Assembly: GCF_014384905.1 (NCBI RefSeq)
Contig: NZ_JACRSV010000004.1
Coordinates: 62,001 to 126,000, forward strand
DNA from: Fumia xinanensis
GTDB lineage: Bacteria; Bacillota; Clostridia; Oscillospirales; Ruminococcaceae
Length of the DNA stretch: 64,000 nt
Direction: 5' to 3'
The notes under the pieces were generated by a model. That model was not told the origin of the DNA. It saw only the letters and a list, made by a program, of their open reading frames with translations, and did not search any database. The stretch's first letter is position 1; each line of letters opens with the position of its first letter. Shown piece by piece: positions 50,761 to 59,136 of the stretch. The translations under genes were made by a program, and so were the position numbers.

Positions 50761-51792
50761 GCATTTATTTAAAGCAATTTTCTTCCGGTCTGCATCGTCC
50801 AGTATTCCATCCATTAACTTAGATATATTTTCGGTAAAAAGCCGTTCTGGGAAAGGCACAGACCAGGTTTTTCGCTCGGCATCCGTTAATCTAAGGCTGC
50901 CCAGCAAATGGTCATCTCGATAAACTTCCCACATTTTCAAAAGATTCGTCAAGCTGGGATCATCGAATATCTGATTGGTATAGTAAAGGCAATAGTATAA
51001 ATACGACCCAACTGATAGAGCTTCGCTGTGCTGACGCAGGAGTTTCCAGTCAAGATGTAAATTCCGAACTGTATAGTAGTAAATATCGCAAAAGAGGGAG
51101 AGCCGCAGGCTGCCTTCATACAAAAGGTAAATGGAATTCATATCTTTATAGTGGTGGAGGCAAAGCGAAAGAAATGCCATCTCTGGCGCGAGCCGTTTCA
51201 CCGTTATCCCTGCAATTTCCATTTCTATCGAGTGTGATAGCACATATTCCATATCAGTGTTCTGCGCACTTTCACCCCACATGATGTCCAGATTAACATC
51301 CACGTTTACATAAGGACATAAGGGATTCGACGCCTTTTTGATAAACGGCGCTGTTTGATGGCTCATTGCTGTTTGGAATAACAGCTCTTTTCTGGAGTAG
51401 GGGACGATACCGCCGTCCGTAACCTTTCCCTGGATAAATCCATGCTTTTGAAAGATGCTCTTGATGACATCGACATACTCTCTGGAAGTGAGTGTGTCGA
51501 TGTCACCGGATGCCCGGAAAAAAGGAGAACCGTATGCGTCCTGAGATAGAACAGCCCCTTTGATGGCAGCATAGGGAATTTGATGGATTTCTGCAAAAAC
51601 AGGCGCGCATACCTGATAACGTGTTGCGGCGGCTGCTTTTGCAAGCTGGATATCCATGTTGACCTTTGCGTCTCCTGTCAGATGCCGCAGGTACAGGCAT
51701 TTGTGTCTTTCTAAAAGAGGAATCAGCTCGGGACAGCTTATGTTTTCTTTCACAAGTTTTTGAATTTTTTCCAGGATGAAATCATGATTCAT
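50752..51792 (-). CDS. PF14907-type nucleotidyltransferase
   Basis: A 346-aa protein of the uncharacterised nucleotidyltransferase family found near lasso-peptide and other RiPP loci. The catalytic acidic pair is visible in FRASGDIDTLTSREYVDVI after PYAAIKGAVLSQDAYG. In paeninodin-like clusters such enzymes modify the peptide after an HPr-kinase-like step; here the target is unknown. ATG 51792 overlaps the stop of the GNAT part of the FkbH-like gene by 11 bases and has GGAG nine bases upstream, so it is coupled to it as the last gene of the minus-strand operon. Confidence 0.85.
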   Translation of the reverse strand: MNHDFILEKIQKLVKENISCPELIPLLERHKCLYLRHLTGDAKVNMDIQLAKAAAATRYQVCAPVFAEIHQIPYAAIKGAVLSQDAYGSPFFRASGDIDTLTSREYVDVIKSIFQKHGFIQGKVTDGGIVPYSRKELLFQTAMSHQTAPFIKKASNPLCPYVNVDVNLDIMWGESAQNTDMEYVLSHSIEMEIAGITVKRLAPEMAFLSLCLHHYKDMNSIYLLYEGSLRLSLFCDIYYYTVRNLHLDWKLLRQHSEALSVGSYLYYCLYYTNQIFDDPSLTNLLKMWEVYRDDHLLGSLRLTDAERKTWSVPFPERLFTENISKLMDGILDDADRKKIALNKCLM

Positions 51793-52057
51793 GTACTGTC
51801 ACTCCATGACTCGGATAAAAATCAGCATACCGGCAATTCTTTTCGTTTGGCCGATAAACTCCTACCAATGGTTCGTTGGACAAGGTTTGTAGTTTTTGCA
51901 GCAGCATTTCTTCTATCCCCCGATCAAACACCCGACAGGAAATGAAAAAGCCTTCAATGATATTTTGACGCAGCACCCCCATGCCCACAATTCCCATATC
52001 CCCGTAAATATCGGATATTTCTAATGAGACCACTTGGTAATCGGGACAAAAGAGCAT
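51782..52057 (-). CDS. GNAT part of a split FkbH-like protein
   Basis: A 91-aa piece matching the C-terminal acyltransferase (GNAT) domain of FkbH-type proteins (ISDIYGDMGIVGMGVL, EGFFISCRVFDRGIEEMLLQKL, LVGVYRPNEKN). It is in the same frame as the HAD part and separated only by an amber codon at 52070-52072 plus four sense codons. AGGA lies about ten bases before ATG 52057, so separate translation is possible. Normally this domain takes the glyceryl group from the HAD reaction to the carrier protein. Confidence 0.7.
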   Translation of the reverse strand: MLFCPDYQVVSLEISDIYGDMGIVGMGVLRQNIIEGFFISCRVFDRGIEEMLLQKLQTLSNEPLVGVYRPNEKNCRYADFYPSHGVTVHES

Positions 52058-52069
52058 ATCACGTATATC

Positions 52070-52957
52070 CTACTCAGAATATCTGATACTGGATAAGTTA
52101 AACCGGTTTGTCCGATGAGAGAGCTCGGATAACCGTTTTGCTTGGGACTGTACTGCTTTTGCACAGGTAATTACAGTTTGCAGCGAGGCGTTATATTCCT
52201 CCACGCTGCCACAGCAAATCCGCTGTTTCTCCCGTTTTTTCTGCTCCCGATACAGAACTGTTCGGTTCCTTTCTTCACTTTCCGTGTGAGGAAAGGAACT
52301 TTTGATTTTTTCCATGAAATTCAAGTTCGTGTAATCCACTAAAATCGTCTCTACCTCTGGAAGCATAGCGGATACCAGCCCCAATTCATAGGGCATATCA
52401 TCTGCAAAAACAAAACTGTCGGGGAACAGGGAAAGTTCTCTCGCAATTTCCCGGATGTTGCTGACCTTATCATTTCGATTGACCTTAGATAATATAACGT
52501 GTTCTTCTTTGAGAATCATCCTTTTGTCCTGGAACACCTGGCGGATGGTTTGGAGATCACTTTTGCTGCAAATGCAGAGCAGAACTCCTTTTTCGTATAG
52601 AGAGATTAGTCCTTTTTGCAGGGCGATTACATCATCGTCTATAACGATTTCTTCTTCACCGGCAATCCCTTTCCACAAAACATTGTCACAATCCAGAATG
52701 AGGCATTTTTTTACTGGAGCAAAATAAGATGAAAGCATGGTTTGCAGTTTGGCCAGGGTATTGAATTTGTCAAATAACAGGTCGCTGTCCCGAATCTCGA
52801 TCTGAAACTCATCCTCTAATGCCACGATAAGCTCAATAAACCTGAGAGAGTCCAGCCCGATTTCCGAGAGTTCCTGTTCCGGTGAAATAGAAGATATTTT
52901 TTCTACAGGCTGCCTTAATACATTGGCAAGGCAGCGAAAAACAACGTCTTGATTCAT
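52070..52957 (-). CDS. ACP-FkbH (HAD) protein, truncated by an amber codon
   Basis: About 295 aa. Residues ~1-80 are an acyl carrier protein with the 4'-phosphopantetheine serine in SEIGLDSLRFIELIVALEDE. Residues ~85-290 are an FkbH-type HAD domain with the nucleophile in LILDCDNVLWKGI and FADDMPYELGLV. FkbH enzymes take glycerate from 1,3-bisphosphoglycerate to give glyceryl-S-ACP. Translation stops with TAG after HRTNRFNLSSIRYSE, exactly where FkbH proteins continue (usually RYSEADI). ATG 52957 and GTG 52960 are both possible starts. The PPTase at 54.4 kb could prime the ACP. Confidence 0.88.
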   Translation of the reverse strand: MNQDVVFRCLANVLRQPVEKISSISPEQELSEIGLDSLRFIELIVALEDEFQIEIRDSDLLFDKFNTLAKLQTMLSSYFAPVKKCLILDCDNVLWKGIAGEEEIVIDDDVIALQKGLISLYEKGVLLCICSKSDLQTIRQVFQDKRMILKEEHVILSKVNRNDKVSNIREIARELSLFPDSFVFADDMPYELGLVSAMLPEVETILVDYTNLNFMEKIKSSFPHTESEERNRTVLYREQKKREKQRICCGSVEEYNASLQTVITCAKAVQSQAKRLSELSHRTNRFNLSSIRYSE

Positions 52958-52960
52958 CAC

Positions 52961-53977
52961 TTAATTTCCTTTCATTCTAGAAAGACTTTGCTTTAAAAAG
53001 ATCAACTTTCGATACTCGCATTCTCCGTCGTCTTGTAATGGGTCGCCGTTTAAATTAGCGGCTGCTGCCATACACCCTTTGGAGCATCCTTCTCTTAATA
53101 GGCATTTATTGCACCCGTAATCTATTTGCAGACGCTTTTGTGAGAGTCCTGCCATTTCCTGCGCCTTTTTTTCGACGGAAGCTATATCGAGCTGAAAAAT
53201 ATTCCCAAGGCTATAGCGGGTGTCATAAAGAGTTTGGCAGGGCTGTATGGAACCATCCGGTTTGATACAGAGAGATAAGTTGTCTATACCGTCTAAGTAA
53301 GGGCATTTCATAGAACATAATGGCAAAAAAACCTCTGTATGAAATTCCTGATTGAGACGCTCAATAAGCTTCAGAGCCTGCATTTTTTGCTGCGGCGACA
53401 GGCTTTTATCGTCCCAATGCTCCGACCCGTTGCCGGATTTGTAGATAAAGGAAAACTCCGGGAGAAATCCAAGAGAGATAGCCAGCCGATAAAAGCTTTC
53501 GATGTCGTCGTAATTCAGCTGTGAAATGACCATTTTGAGTAGGGGAGTGCTGCCTTCATTGTGAATTTGCTGCGCAAAAGAGATTGCTTTTTTAAAAATT
53601 CCTTTTCCCCTGGTTTTCTCATTTTTTTCTTCACTGGAGCCGTCCAGACTGATTTGCAGGGTGAAATTTTTTCTCGTATTCAGCATTTCAATAAGCTTGT
53701 CGTCAGAGTTTGTCCCATTGGTCACGATACCAAAAGACAGATCGGGATACTGATCCACTAAATCGAGAACATTGTGGAAAGCGGTGTGTAAAGTGGGTTC
53801 GCCGCCGGAGAGAATGACCCGGCGCAGCCCATAGGGGAGAAATTTTTCAATCATGGTTATGAGCTGCGCCTTGGAAACCTCTTTTCTCTCCCTGTTTAAG
53901 CTCGAGCGATTGTAGCAGGTGCGGCAATTCAAATTGCACTGGTTGGTAATTTCCACATAGATGACTTTTACTCTCAT
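52961..53977 (-). CDS. Radical SAM/SPASM peptide-modifying enzyme
   Basis: A 338-aa radical SAM protein. The cluster motif CNLNCRTC (residues ~13-20) binds the SAM-coordinated [4Fe-4S], followed by VILSGGEPTLH and the TIM-barrel SLDGSSEEKN. The C-terminus has SPASM-type cysteines: CSMKCPYLDG, DGSIQPCQTLYD, YGCNKCLLREGCSKGCMAA and a late GEC. Such enzymes (PqqE, AlbA, RaxB-like sactisynthases) usually modify a ribosomal peptide delivered by PqqD. Here PqqD lies directly upstream and overlaps its start, which argues for peptide modification. The chemistry cannot be read from sequence. Confidence 0.92.
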   Translation of the reverse strand: MRVKVIYVEITNQCNLNCRTCYNRSSLNRERKEVSKAQLITMIEKFLPYGLRRVILSGGEPTLHTAFHNVLDLVDQYPDLSFGIVTNGTNSDDKLIEMLNTRKNFTLQISLDGSSEEKNEKTRGKGIFKKAISFAQQIHNEGSTPLLKMVISQLNYDDIESFYRLAISLGFLPEFSFIYKSGNGSEHWDDKSLSPQQKMQALKLIERLNQEFHTEVFLPLCSMKCPYLDGIDNLSLCIKPDGSIQPCQTLYDTRYSLGNIFQLDIASVEKKAQEMAGLSQKRLQIDYGCNKCLLREGCSKGCMAAAANLNGDPLQDDGECEYRKLIFLKQSLSRMKGN

Positions 53978-54237
53978 AGTACTTCAACAATCCTTTTCGC
54001 AACGGTATCCTGCAAAAACTCTTCCACATCCTCCAGGATTTCGTCGGGGGAAACCTCATAAATCGCGCACAGCTTTTGGAGCAACATGTCCAAATCACAG
54101 GGCTCTTCCAAAGCCCCCAGAATATCGATGCCGACTTCATCAAAAAAGTGGGTGTCTCCGCTTTCCGGGTCAAAGACGGCAAGAGAAGTTTCGTCGTTTT
54201 GGATGTACTCCATTTTTTTGTTTTTTTGATAAATCAT
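53974..54237 (-). CDS. PqqD-family RiPP recognition protein
   Basis: An 87-aa PqqD-like protein with the winged-helix pattern (VFDPESGDTHFFDEVGIDILGALEEPCDLDMLLQKLCAIYEVSPDEILEDVEEFL). PqqD/RRE domains bind leader peptides and hand them to the modifying enzyme. GAGGAAAA is well placed before ATG 54237. The end overlaps the radical SAM start by four bases. It is the best evidence for a ribosomal peptide substrate in this cluster. Confidence 0.88.
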   Translation of the reverse strand: MIYQKNKKMEYIQNDETSLAVFDPESGDTHFFDEVGIDILGALEEPCDLDMLLQKLCAIYEVSPDEILEDVEEFLQDTVAKRIVEVL

Positions 54238-54376
54238 AATATTTTCCTCTTTTCTTAAAATTATTTTCTGATATAATTGATATATAAGTAGATAATTTTA
54301 TTCACATTATTTTAGAAGAAATATATCCACAAAAAAGTGCTTTAAATAGAGTGTTACTAGCCGGATCAAGCTGGAA

Positions 54377-55048
54377 ATGAGACATCGTATGATTCAGTGT
54401 TATTATACAAAGATAAGTCCTGCAATTGTCGCAGATAAATTTGAGTGGCTTATGTCCTTTCTGCCAAAAGAGAAGCAAAAACAAATCACACTATTTCAAA
54501 ACGATATAGATAAAAAACTTAGTCTGTATTCTGATATTCTGGTACGGCTTATAACAATAAAAACTTTAAATATTTGTAATAAGAAAATTGTTTTTGGAAA
54601 AAACCAATATGGTAAGCCGTTTCTTCTGGGGACTCACGATTTTTCTTTCAATCTTTCACACACAAGAGAAGCTGTCATAGTGGCAATATCGGATAAGCCA
54701 ATTGGAGCTGATATTGAAAAAACACGAGACGCTCCTTTAGATATAGCAAATCGTTTTTTTACTATTAATGAACAAAAATATATCAAACAGGCATCCACTA
54801 ATGTCGATAAACGTTTTTATGAAATTTGGACTCGAAAAGAAGCGTACATCAAATACATTGGAAAAGGGCTAGCCATTCCGCTACCTTCTTTCGATGTTCT
54901 AGAACCTGACATATCACCTCATATTGAGACTATAACAACAGATAATTACCTCATATCGGTGTGTAGTGAATATGTGAACTACAGGCTGCCGCTTGTCGAA
55001 CTGTCTGAGTCCATGATGGAAAGTCTGGCTGAGAAACTTTTGTCGTAG
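54377..55048 (+). CDS. Sfp-type 4'-phosphopantetheinyl transferase
   Basis: A 223-aa PPTase that moves phosphopantetheine from CoA to carrier-protein serines. Motifs: FSFNLSHTREAVIVAISD, IGADIEKTRD (Mg ligands) and the FYEIWTRKEAYIKYIGKGLAIPL (WxxKEAxxK) signature. ATG 54377 is used; ATG 54389 is possible, and neither has an ideal ribosome site. It could activate the ACP at 52.9 kb and the carrier domain expected after the adenylation domain at 63.7 kb. It is transcribed against the surrounding minus-strand genes. Confidence 0.88.
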   Translation: MRHRMIQCYYTKISPAIVADKFEWLMSFLPKEKQKQITLFQNDIDKKLSLYSDILVRLITIKTLNICNKKIVFGKNQYGKPFLLGTHDFSFNLSHTREAVIVAISDKPIGADIEKTRDAPLDIANRFFTINEQKYIKQASTNVDKRFYEIWTRKEAYIKYIGKGLAIPLPSFDVLEPDISPHIETITTDNYLISVCSEYVNYRLPLVELSESMMESLAEKLLS

Positions 55049-55106
55049 CTATTCATATTTGTCATTTTCTCGCTTTGTATAGTGGAGGGTATTTTATTTA
55101 GAGGAT

Positions 55107-55559
55107 CTATGATCCTTCCAAAATAAATTTCTGGTATAATTGATATATAGATGATTGTTTTGTTTTTTCTGCATCGTATCGACAGCGGACAAAGGCTCGG
55201 TTCACCTGCATCGACAAAGCAATAAGCCGTGCAGGACAGGGGCGGATCGGATGGCCGTTTATAGCAATTACCTTTCCGACAATTTGGTTATCAGAAATAT
55301 CTTCCAGGCGAAAGGCGTTGTCCCCTTTACAGAAAAACACCCCGTCCTTTTTTTCTAAAAGCCGATGCACCAATAGTTCCTCATTTTTATAGGTAAAGAC
55401 TAAAATATCTCCGATTTCATATTTTTTCTGCCGCTGGACAGTAATCACATCTCCTTCGTAGAGGGTGGGATTCATGCTGATGCCCACAACAGAGATTTCC
55501 ATTGCATTTCCTGTTGCCATCTGGGCGAATAGTACCTTTTGCAACAGTTTTTCATCCAT
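55107..55559 (-). CDS. S24/S26-family (signal-peptidase-like) peptidase
   Basis: A 150-aa peptidase-fold protein with the serine in VVGISMNPTLYEGDVI, a later DILVFTY segment and HRLLEKKDGVFFCKGDN holding a candidate Lys/Asp. There is no membrane anchor, so it is more like the cytoplasmic S24-type or the small S26-like proteins seen in RiPP clusters (paeninodin-type) than a secretion signal peptidase. Its start overlaps the stop of the HPr-kinase-like gene. It may process a precursor peptide; this is inference. Confidence 0.82.
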   Translation of the reverse strand: MDEKLLQKVLFAQMATGNAMEISVVGISMNPTLYEGDVITVQRQKKYEIGDILVFTYKNEELLVHRLLEKKDGVFFCKGDNAFRLEDISDNQIVGKVIAINGHPIRPCPARLIALSMQVNRAFVRCRYDAEKTKQSSIYQLYQKFILEGS

Positions 55560-56346
55560 TCCGAATCACCTCTGCGACAAAATCCATATCATAATAAAAT
55601 AGTTGGGAGCATTTTTGTTTTGCCAGCGTGGCGATGAAATTCAGATAATCAGCATTGATGGTATAGTCAGTGACCGGGGCCTTCATTAGGGCGGCCATTT
55701 TATCATTAGTTGACATTTCGATCAACCGATTTTCGGCTTCCGTCCTCTGGATAAAGAAAATGTGTCCAAGAGGCATAGGCCTTTCCACACAATTGGCCGG
55801 AGTATAGGCATATCGAATATTTTCTTCATCTCCGAATAGTTCTAAGCTATCAGGCGCCGACTGCAATTTTTGTAAAACTTCAAGTCCGCCCTGCCGCAGA
55901 TGAATCGGCGTTTGATTTGGGTGGATCGCAAGGCTCGTCCGATCCAACAAAATACAGTCGTCAGTTATGTAATCAAAGCCGATGTGGGTCAGATAGCTCG
56001 CCAGTGTGGTCTTTCCGCCAGTTGTAGGCGCCAAAAGGAGAAATGCTTTTTTCCTGTATCCGACTGCTGCCCCGTGAAGAGCAAATATTGTTTTATCATA
56101 GCGGGTGTTATCGCAGATAATATGGGTGATTTCAGATATTGCGTTTGGCGTAGTCATAGTATTTCCTTCAAATGCAATCCGGTACTGACTATCTTCCCGA
56201 ATAGCAGTAATGACTTTGCCCTTGGGCTTATTTGAAACTGTAATATACTTTCCATACTTTAAGCATAAAGAGCGGCTTAGATGATTACAGTTTGTTTGTA
56301 TTGTAAAATCAGTTTGAAATGGTGTAGTTAGATATAAAGTCAGCAT
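55552..56346 (-). CDS. HPr-kinase-like P-loop protein (first copy)
   Basis: A 264-aa protein with an HPr-kinase-type P-loop (LLLAPTTGGKTTLASYL, residues ~115-131), preceded by HGAAV, then YITDDCILLD (Walker B-like). It resembles the small HPr-kinase-like enzymes of lasso and other RiPP clusters that phosphorylate the peptide or a sugar. There is no PTS-type phosphorylase domain. ATG 56346 has AAGGAG at seven bases; the upstream open codons are rejected. It is the first gene of the minus-strand run 56.3-50.7 kb, divergent from the split regulator gene. Confidence 0.82.
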   Translation of the reverse strand: MLTLYLTTPFQTDFTIQTNCNHLSRSLCLKYGKYITVSNKPKGKVITAIREDSQYRIAFEGNTMTTPNAISEITHIICDNTRYDKTIFALHGAAVGYRKKAFLLLAPTTGGKTTLASYLTHIGFDYITDDCILLDRTSLAIHPNQTPIHLRQGGLEVLQKLQSAPDSLELFGDEENIRYAYTPANCVERPMPLGHIFFIQRTEAENRLIEMSTNDKMAALMKAPVTDYTINADYLNFIATLAKQKCSQLFYYDMDFVAEVIRNG

Positions 56347-56496
56347 ACGGGAACTCCTTATAATCATTTTGCTAATATTATACAATATTTTCCAAAAAAA
56401 ATTCTATATATAGACAAGAAATATTAAAACATTAACATTTATCCATATAAATTAGGATATTTATTCAATAATTGTCTATTTAAAACCTTTAAAAGC

Positions 56497-56511
56497 ATAG
56501 TATATTACTAT
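56497..56511. promoter_or_regulatory. Palindrome ATAGTA-TAT-TACTAT between divergent genes
   Basis: A 6-bp inverted repeat with 3-nt centre in the 210-bp gap between the HPr-kinase-like gene (minus) and the start of the regulator (56557). It could be the operator of that regulator. It is AT-rich, so chance is possible. Confidence 0.45.
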
Positions 56512-56556
56512 ACAGACTGAACTAAAATTATTGACACTAGAAATGTGGCGATAAAA

Positions 56557-56662
56557 ATGAGCAACATTAAATTTTTAAAAGAGCCTGGTTATGTCCTTGA
56601 TTTGCTACATATTTTTATCTTTCATTTCAACAAGAATCATTTGGCTTCTTATCTCAATTTTG
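56557..56662 (+). pseudogene. 5' part of the regulator gene split by an IS element
   Basis: Thirty-five codons from ATG 56557 (MSNIKFLKEPGYVLDL...NHLASYLNF) run into the IS boundary. If the IS and one 8-bp duplicate are removed, the frame joins exactly to the 3' part: ...SYLNF then DKSTENMEFF. There is no strong ribosome site (GTGGCG only). This is the original N-terminus of the winged-helix regulator. Confidence 0.75.
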
Positions 56663-58014
56663 GGTAATGTCAAGGATTTTTCGCAAAATGGTTTGCAGGG
56701 CCTGGCATGAGTGAAGTCAGCCGGCAATGGAGGTGTCCTCAAGGGCATCCTCCAGGTGCTTCATATTCATGTACTTCTTGTTGCCCCACTGGGTGCCGGC
56801 CACATGGCGCAGCCGGGCACAGACCAGCATGAGGGCGGAGTTGCCGTCCGGGAAACTGCCCACCACACGTGTACGACGGCGAATCTCCCGGTTGAGCCGT
56901 TCAATGACGTTATTGGTACGGATGCGAGTCCAGTGTTCGCTGGGAAAATCGCAGTAAGTTAGCATTTCCTGCCGTCCTTCACCTTCTTGGCTGCTTCTTT
57001 CAGCTTCATGGAGCGCAATTCTTCTACCACCGCTCGGGCTTTCTCACAGGCCGCTTTCTTGCTCTCCTGAGCATGGATCGCTTTGAGCATCTTGGCTACC
57101 AGCTTCGCCTTGGAACGAGGCGTTACAGAGAAGATATTGCGGTAGAAGTGAACCGTAACCTCTAGTATTTGGCCTCGGGGAACACTTCTCCCACAGCTTC
57201 CAACATACTAAGGCACTTGTCGCCCACCACCAGTTTGACTCCATCCAGGCCACGACCACGCAGCCACTGGAAGAAATTGACCCAACTGGCCTTGTCCTCT
57301 TTCATTCCCTCGGCGGCACCAAGAACCTAACGGTATCCGTCCTCATTCACCGCAATCGCCACCAGAATGGCTACATTTTCAAACTCTCCGCCCCAGTTTC
57401 GGCGCAGGTAGATCCCATCCACATAGACATACGGATAGCGCCCACCTTGCAGAGGGCGGTTCCGCCAATCCTCAATGTGGACATACGCTTTCTTGTTTAG
57501 CTCACTGATGGTGGAAGGAGATACCTTGCTGCCCCACAGAGCCTCGGTAATGTCCTCCACACGTCGGACGGATACGCCTGCCAGATACATCTCGATGAGA
57601 GCTTCTTCTACACTGCTTTCCCGGCGGCGATATCGCTCAATGATAGCAGTCTCAAAGGTGATCCCTTTGAGCTTGGGTACCTTGAGGGTAACGTCTCCGG
57701 AAGTGGTGGTGAGGTTTCGGCTGTAGTGGCCGCTGCGATACCCCTGCCGCTGCTCATTGCGCTCGTACCGAGCCGCCTGGGTCAACTTCTCTGCCTCGGC
57801 TTCCAACAGTTCGTTGAGGGTTTCCTCTACGCTGCCTCGTACTAGCTCTTTGATTTGACCCTTGATTACTTCCTCGTTAAGCTGTAAAATCTTTTCAGAC
57901 ATGGTTTGCTGTCTCCTTTCAGAATGGTGTGTCGCGACTTCATTCTACCAGAGTTTTGCAAACCATGTCTCTTTTTATCTACTTTTCATTTTGCGAAACT
58001 TATTGTACCTTATC
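56663..58014 (-). mobile_element. IS256-family insertion sequence, 1352 bp, 8-bp target duplication
   Basis: Direct repeats CAATTTTG flank it (56655-56662 and 58015-58022). The inner ends carry imperfect inverted repeats, clearest in TTTCGCAAAATG at 56679-56690 and its complement at 57987-57998. Inside is one broken IS256-type transposase gene. The target duplication lies inside the regulator gene. Confidence 0.85.
56717..57902 (-). pseudogene. Degenerate IS256-family transposase
   Basis: The N-terminal half is intact from ATG 57902 (MSEKILQLNEEVIKGQ..., VYVDGIYLRRNWGG with the first catalytic Asp). An in-frame TAG then follows NEDGYR near 57329, where relatives read Glu. Another TAG and a one-base loss lie near 57163 (AKY-stop), and a further frameshift near 56980 precedes the C-terminal part YCDFPSEHW...IERLNREIRRRTRVVG. 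At least two stops and two frameshifts make it inactive. Confidence 0.88.
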
Positions 58015-58936
58015 CAATTTTGATAAATCAACGGAAAACATGGAATTTTTCGATAGGCTAGAGTTTGAATTTTCGTCCATTCCGGATGAAATATTTCTGT
58101 TTTTTTATCTGAAAGAAGATGGAAAATGTTTCTTGCCTCAGTACTGTTTCTACAATAATGTTGAGAAATATCAATTAGACTTTAGCTTTGAAAAATTACA
58201 GTATGACCTCTTAGATACTGAAAAAGTTGTGCACAGTATGATTCAATTTTATTTCCCTCAATTAAAAGATGAAGAAATTGAAAAATATCAACACAACCTC
58301 AAGAGTTTAATCCAATTAGTTGATGAGTCCTATTACAGCGATTATGTGAAAGAAAAACTTTGTGTCTTTTTTGTCAATTATGAATGGATTCTCAAAAAAT
58401 TGAATTTTGAGCTTATATCAAAGGAAGTTCAATTCAAGCAGTATTATGAAAGAAATTATATAAAAATTGCTGACTTTCAAAGCGATTTGAATTTTGCAGA
58501 ACTGGCTGCTAAGATATCACAAGTGAAAGGCAAGGAGTTTTTTATTGATCAAGAAAAGGATATTTATATCTCACCTTGCATTATTTATAAAAATTGTATT
58601 ATAAATTGTTTTTTAGATAATAGTATCTTTCTCATGCTTGGGATAGAATCTGAAGCGATGCTTGACTTTTTACAGAATCAGTCACAGTTACCGGAATTGG
58701 ATGTTTTCGGAGTAGCAGTGTCTGAAAAGAATCGGACCGGGATTATTGATGCTTTATTAAAACGGAATGAAATGCCTATCCGAGATATTGAAAAGATGTT
58801 TGGAATATCAAATACTAATGCTTATTACCATTTGAATATGATGACCAAAGCTGGTATCATCAATATTCGTAATCAGGGACGAACAATCTTATATAGTCTG
58901 AATCGGAAGTATTTTGATAATCTCATTGAGGTTTAA
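57929..58936 (+). pseudogene. 3' part of a winged-helix (ArsR-like) regulator, IS-truncated
   Basis: The genuine sequence starts at codon GAT 58022 (DKSTENMEFFDRLEF...); the first ~31 codons of the open frame are IS sequence. The C-terminus is a winged HTH (IIDALLKRNEMPIRDIEKMFGISNTNAYYHLNMMTKAGIINIRNQGRTILYSL) like ArsR or IclR-type DNA-binding domains; the middle 200 residues are unfamiliar and helical. ATG 58040 could restart translation. The rejoined gene would be about 340 aa. It lies between the two gene runs and may have been their controller. Confidence 0.75.
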
Positions 58937-58973
58937 AAAAAATACGGAACAAAATGAAACAGGAGGTGACATT

Positions 58974-59083
58974 ATGAAGCTATGGCATAAGCCAATGTCC
59001 TTACTTTGACAGCAAAGGAGCTCAAGGTTCAGATTAAAGCTGCTGCTAGATCGTGGGGGTGTACAACTGCCCAATCTCGATAA
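58974..59083 (+). pseudogene. Candidate precursor peptide gene with an apparent one-base frameshift
   Basis: AGGAGGTGAC directly precedes ATG 58974, giving MKLWHKPM.. and an early stop at 59007. In the other frame a conserved-looking tail ends at TAA 59081: LTAKELKVQIKAAARSWG then CTTAQSR. One extra A in CCAATG (58992-58997) would join them into a 36-codon ORF beginning MKLWHKPNVLTLTAKEL. The length (110 bp instead of 111) fits a single missing base. A Trp-Gly-Cys-rich tail after a helical leader, a strong ribosome site and an immediate terminator fit a RiPP precursor. It is too short for usual gene finders. Confidence 0.5.
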
Positions 59084-59093
59084 ATTTTAAGAT

Positions 59094-59136
59094 AAATAGG
59101 CTGAAGTGTATTTTACACTTCGGCCTATTTTTATAT
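59094..59136 (+). terminator. Strong terminator after the candidate precursor
   Basis: AAATAGGCTGAAGTGTA (59094-59110) pairs with TACACTTCGGCCTATTT (59114-59130) with one G-U mismatch, followed by T-run, only ten bases after the precursor stop. Confidence 0.88.

Noticed and set aside
50752..56346. Lasso peptide cluster
   Set aside because: PqqD, HPr-kinase-like and PF14907 genes are reminiscent, but the B2 transglutaminase and C asparagine-synthetase-type cyclase are absent from the window.
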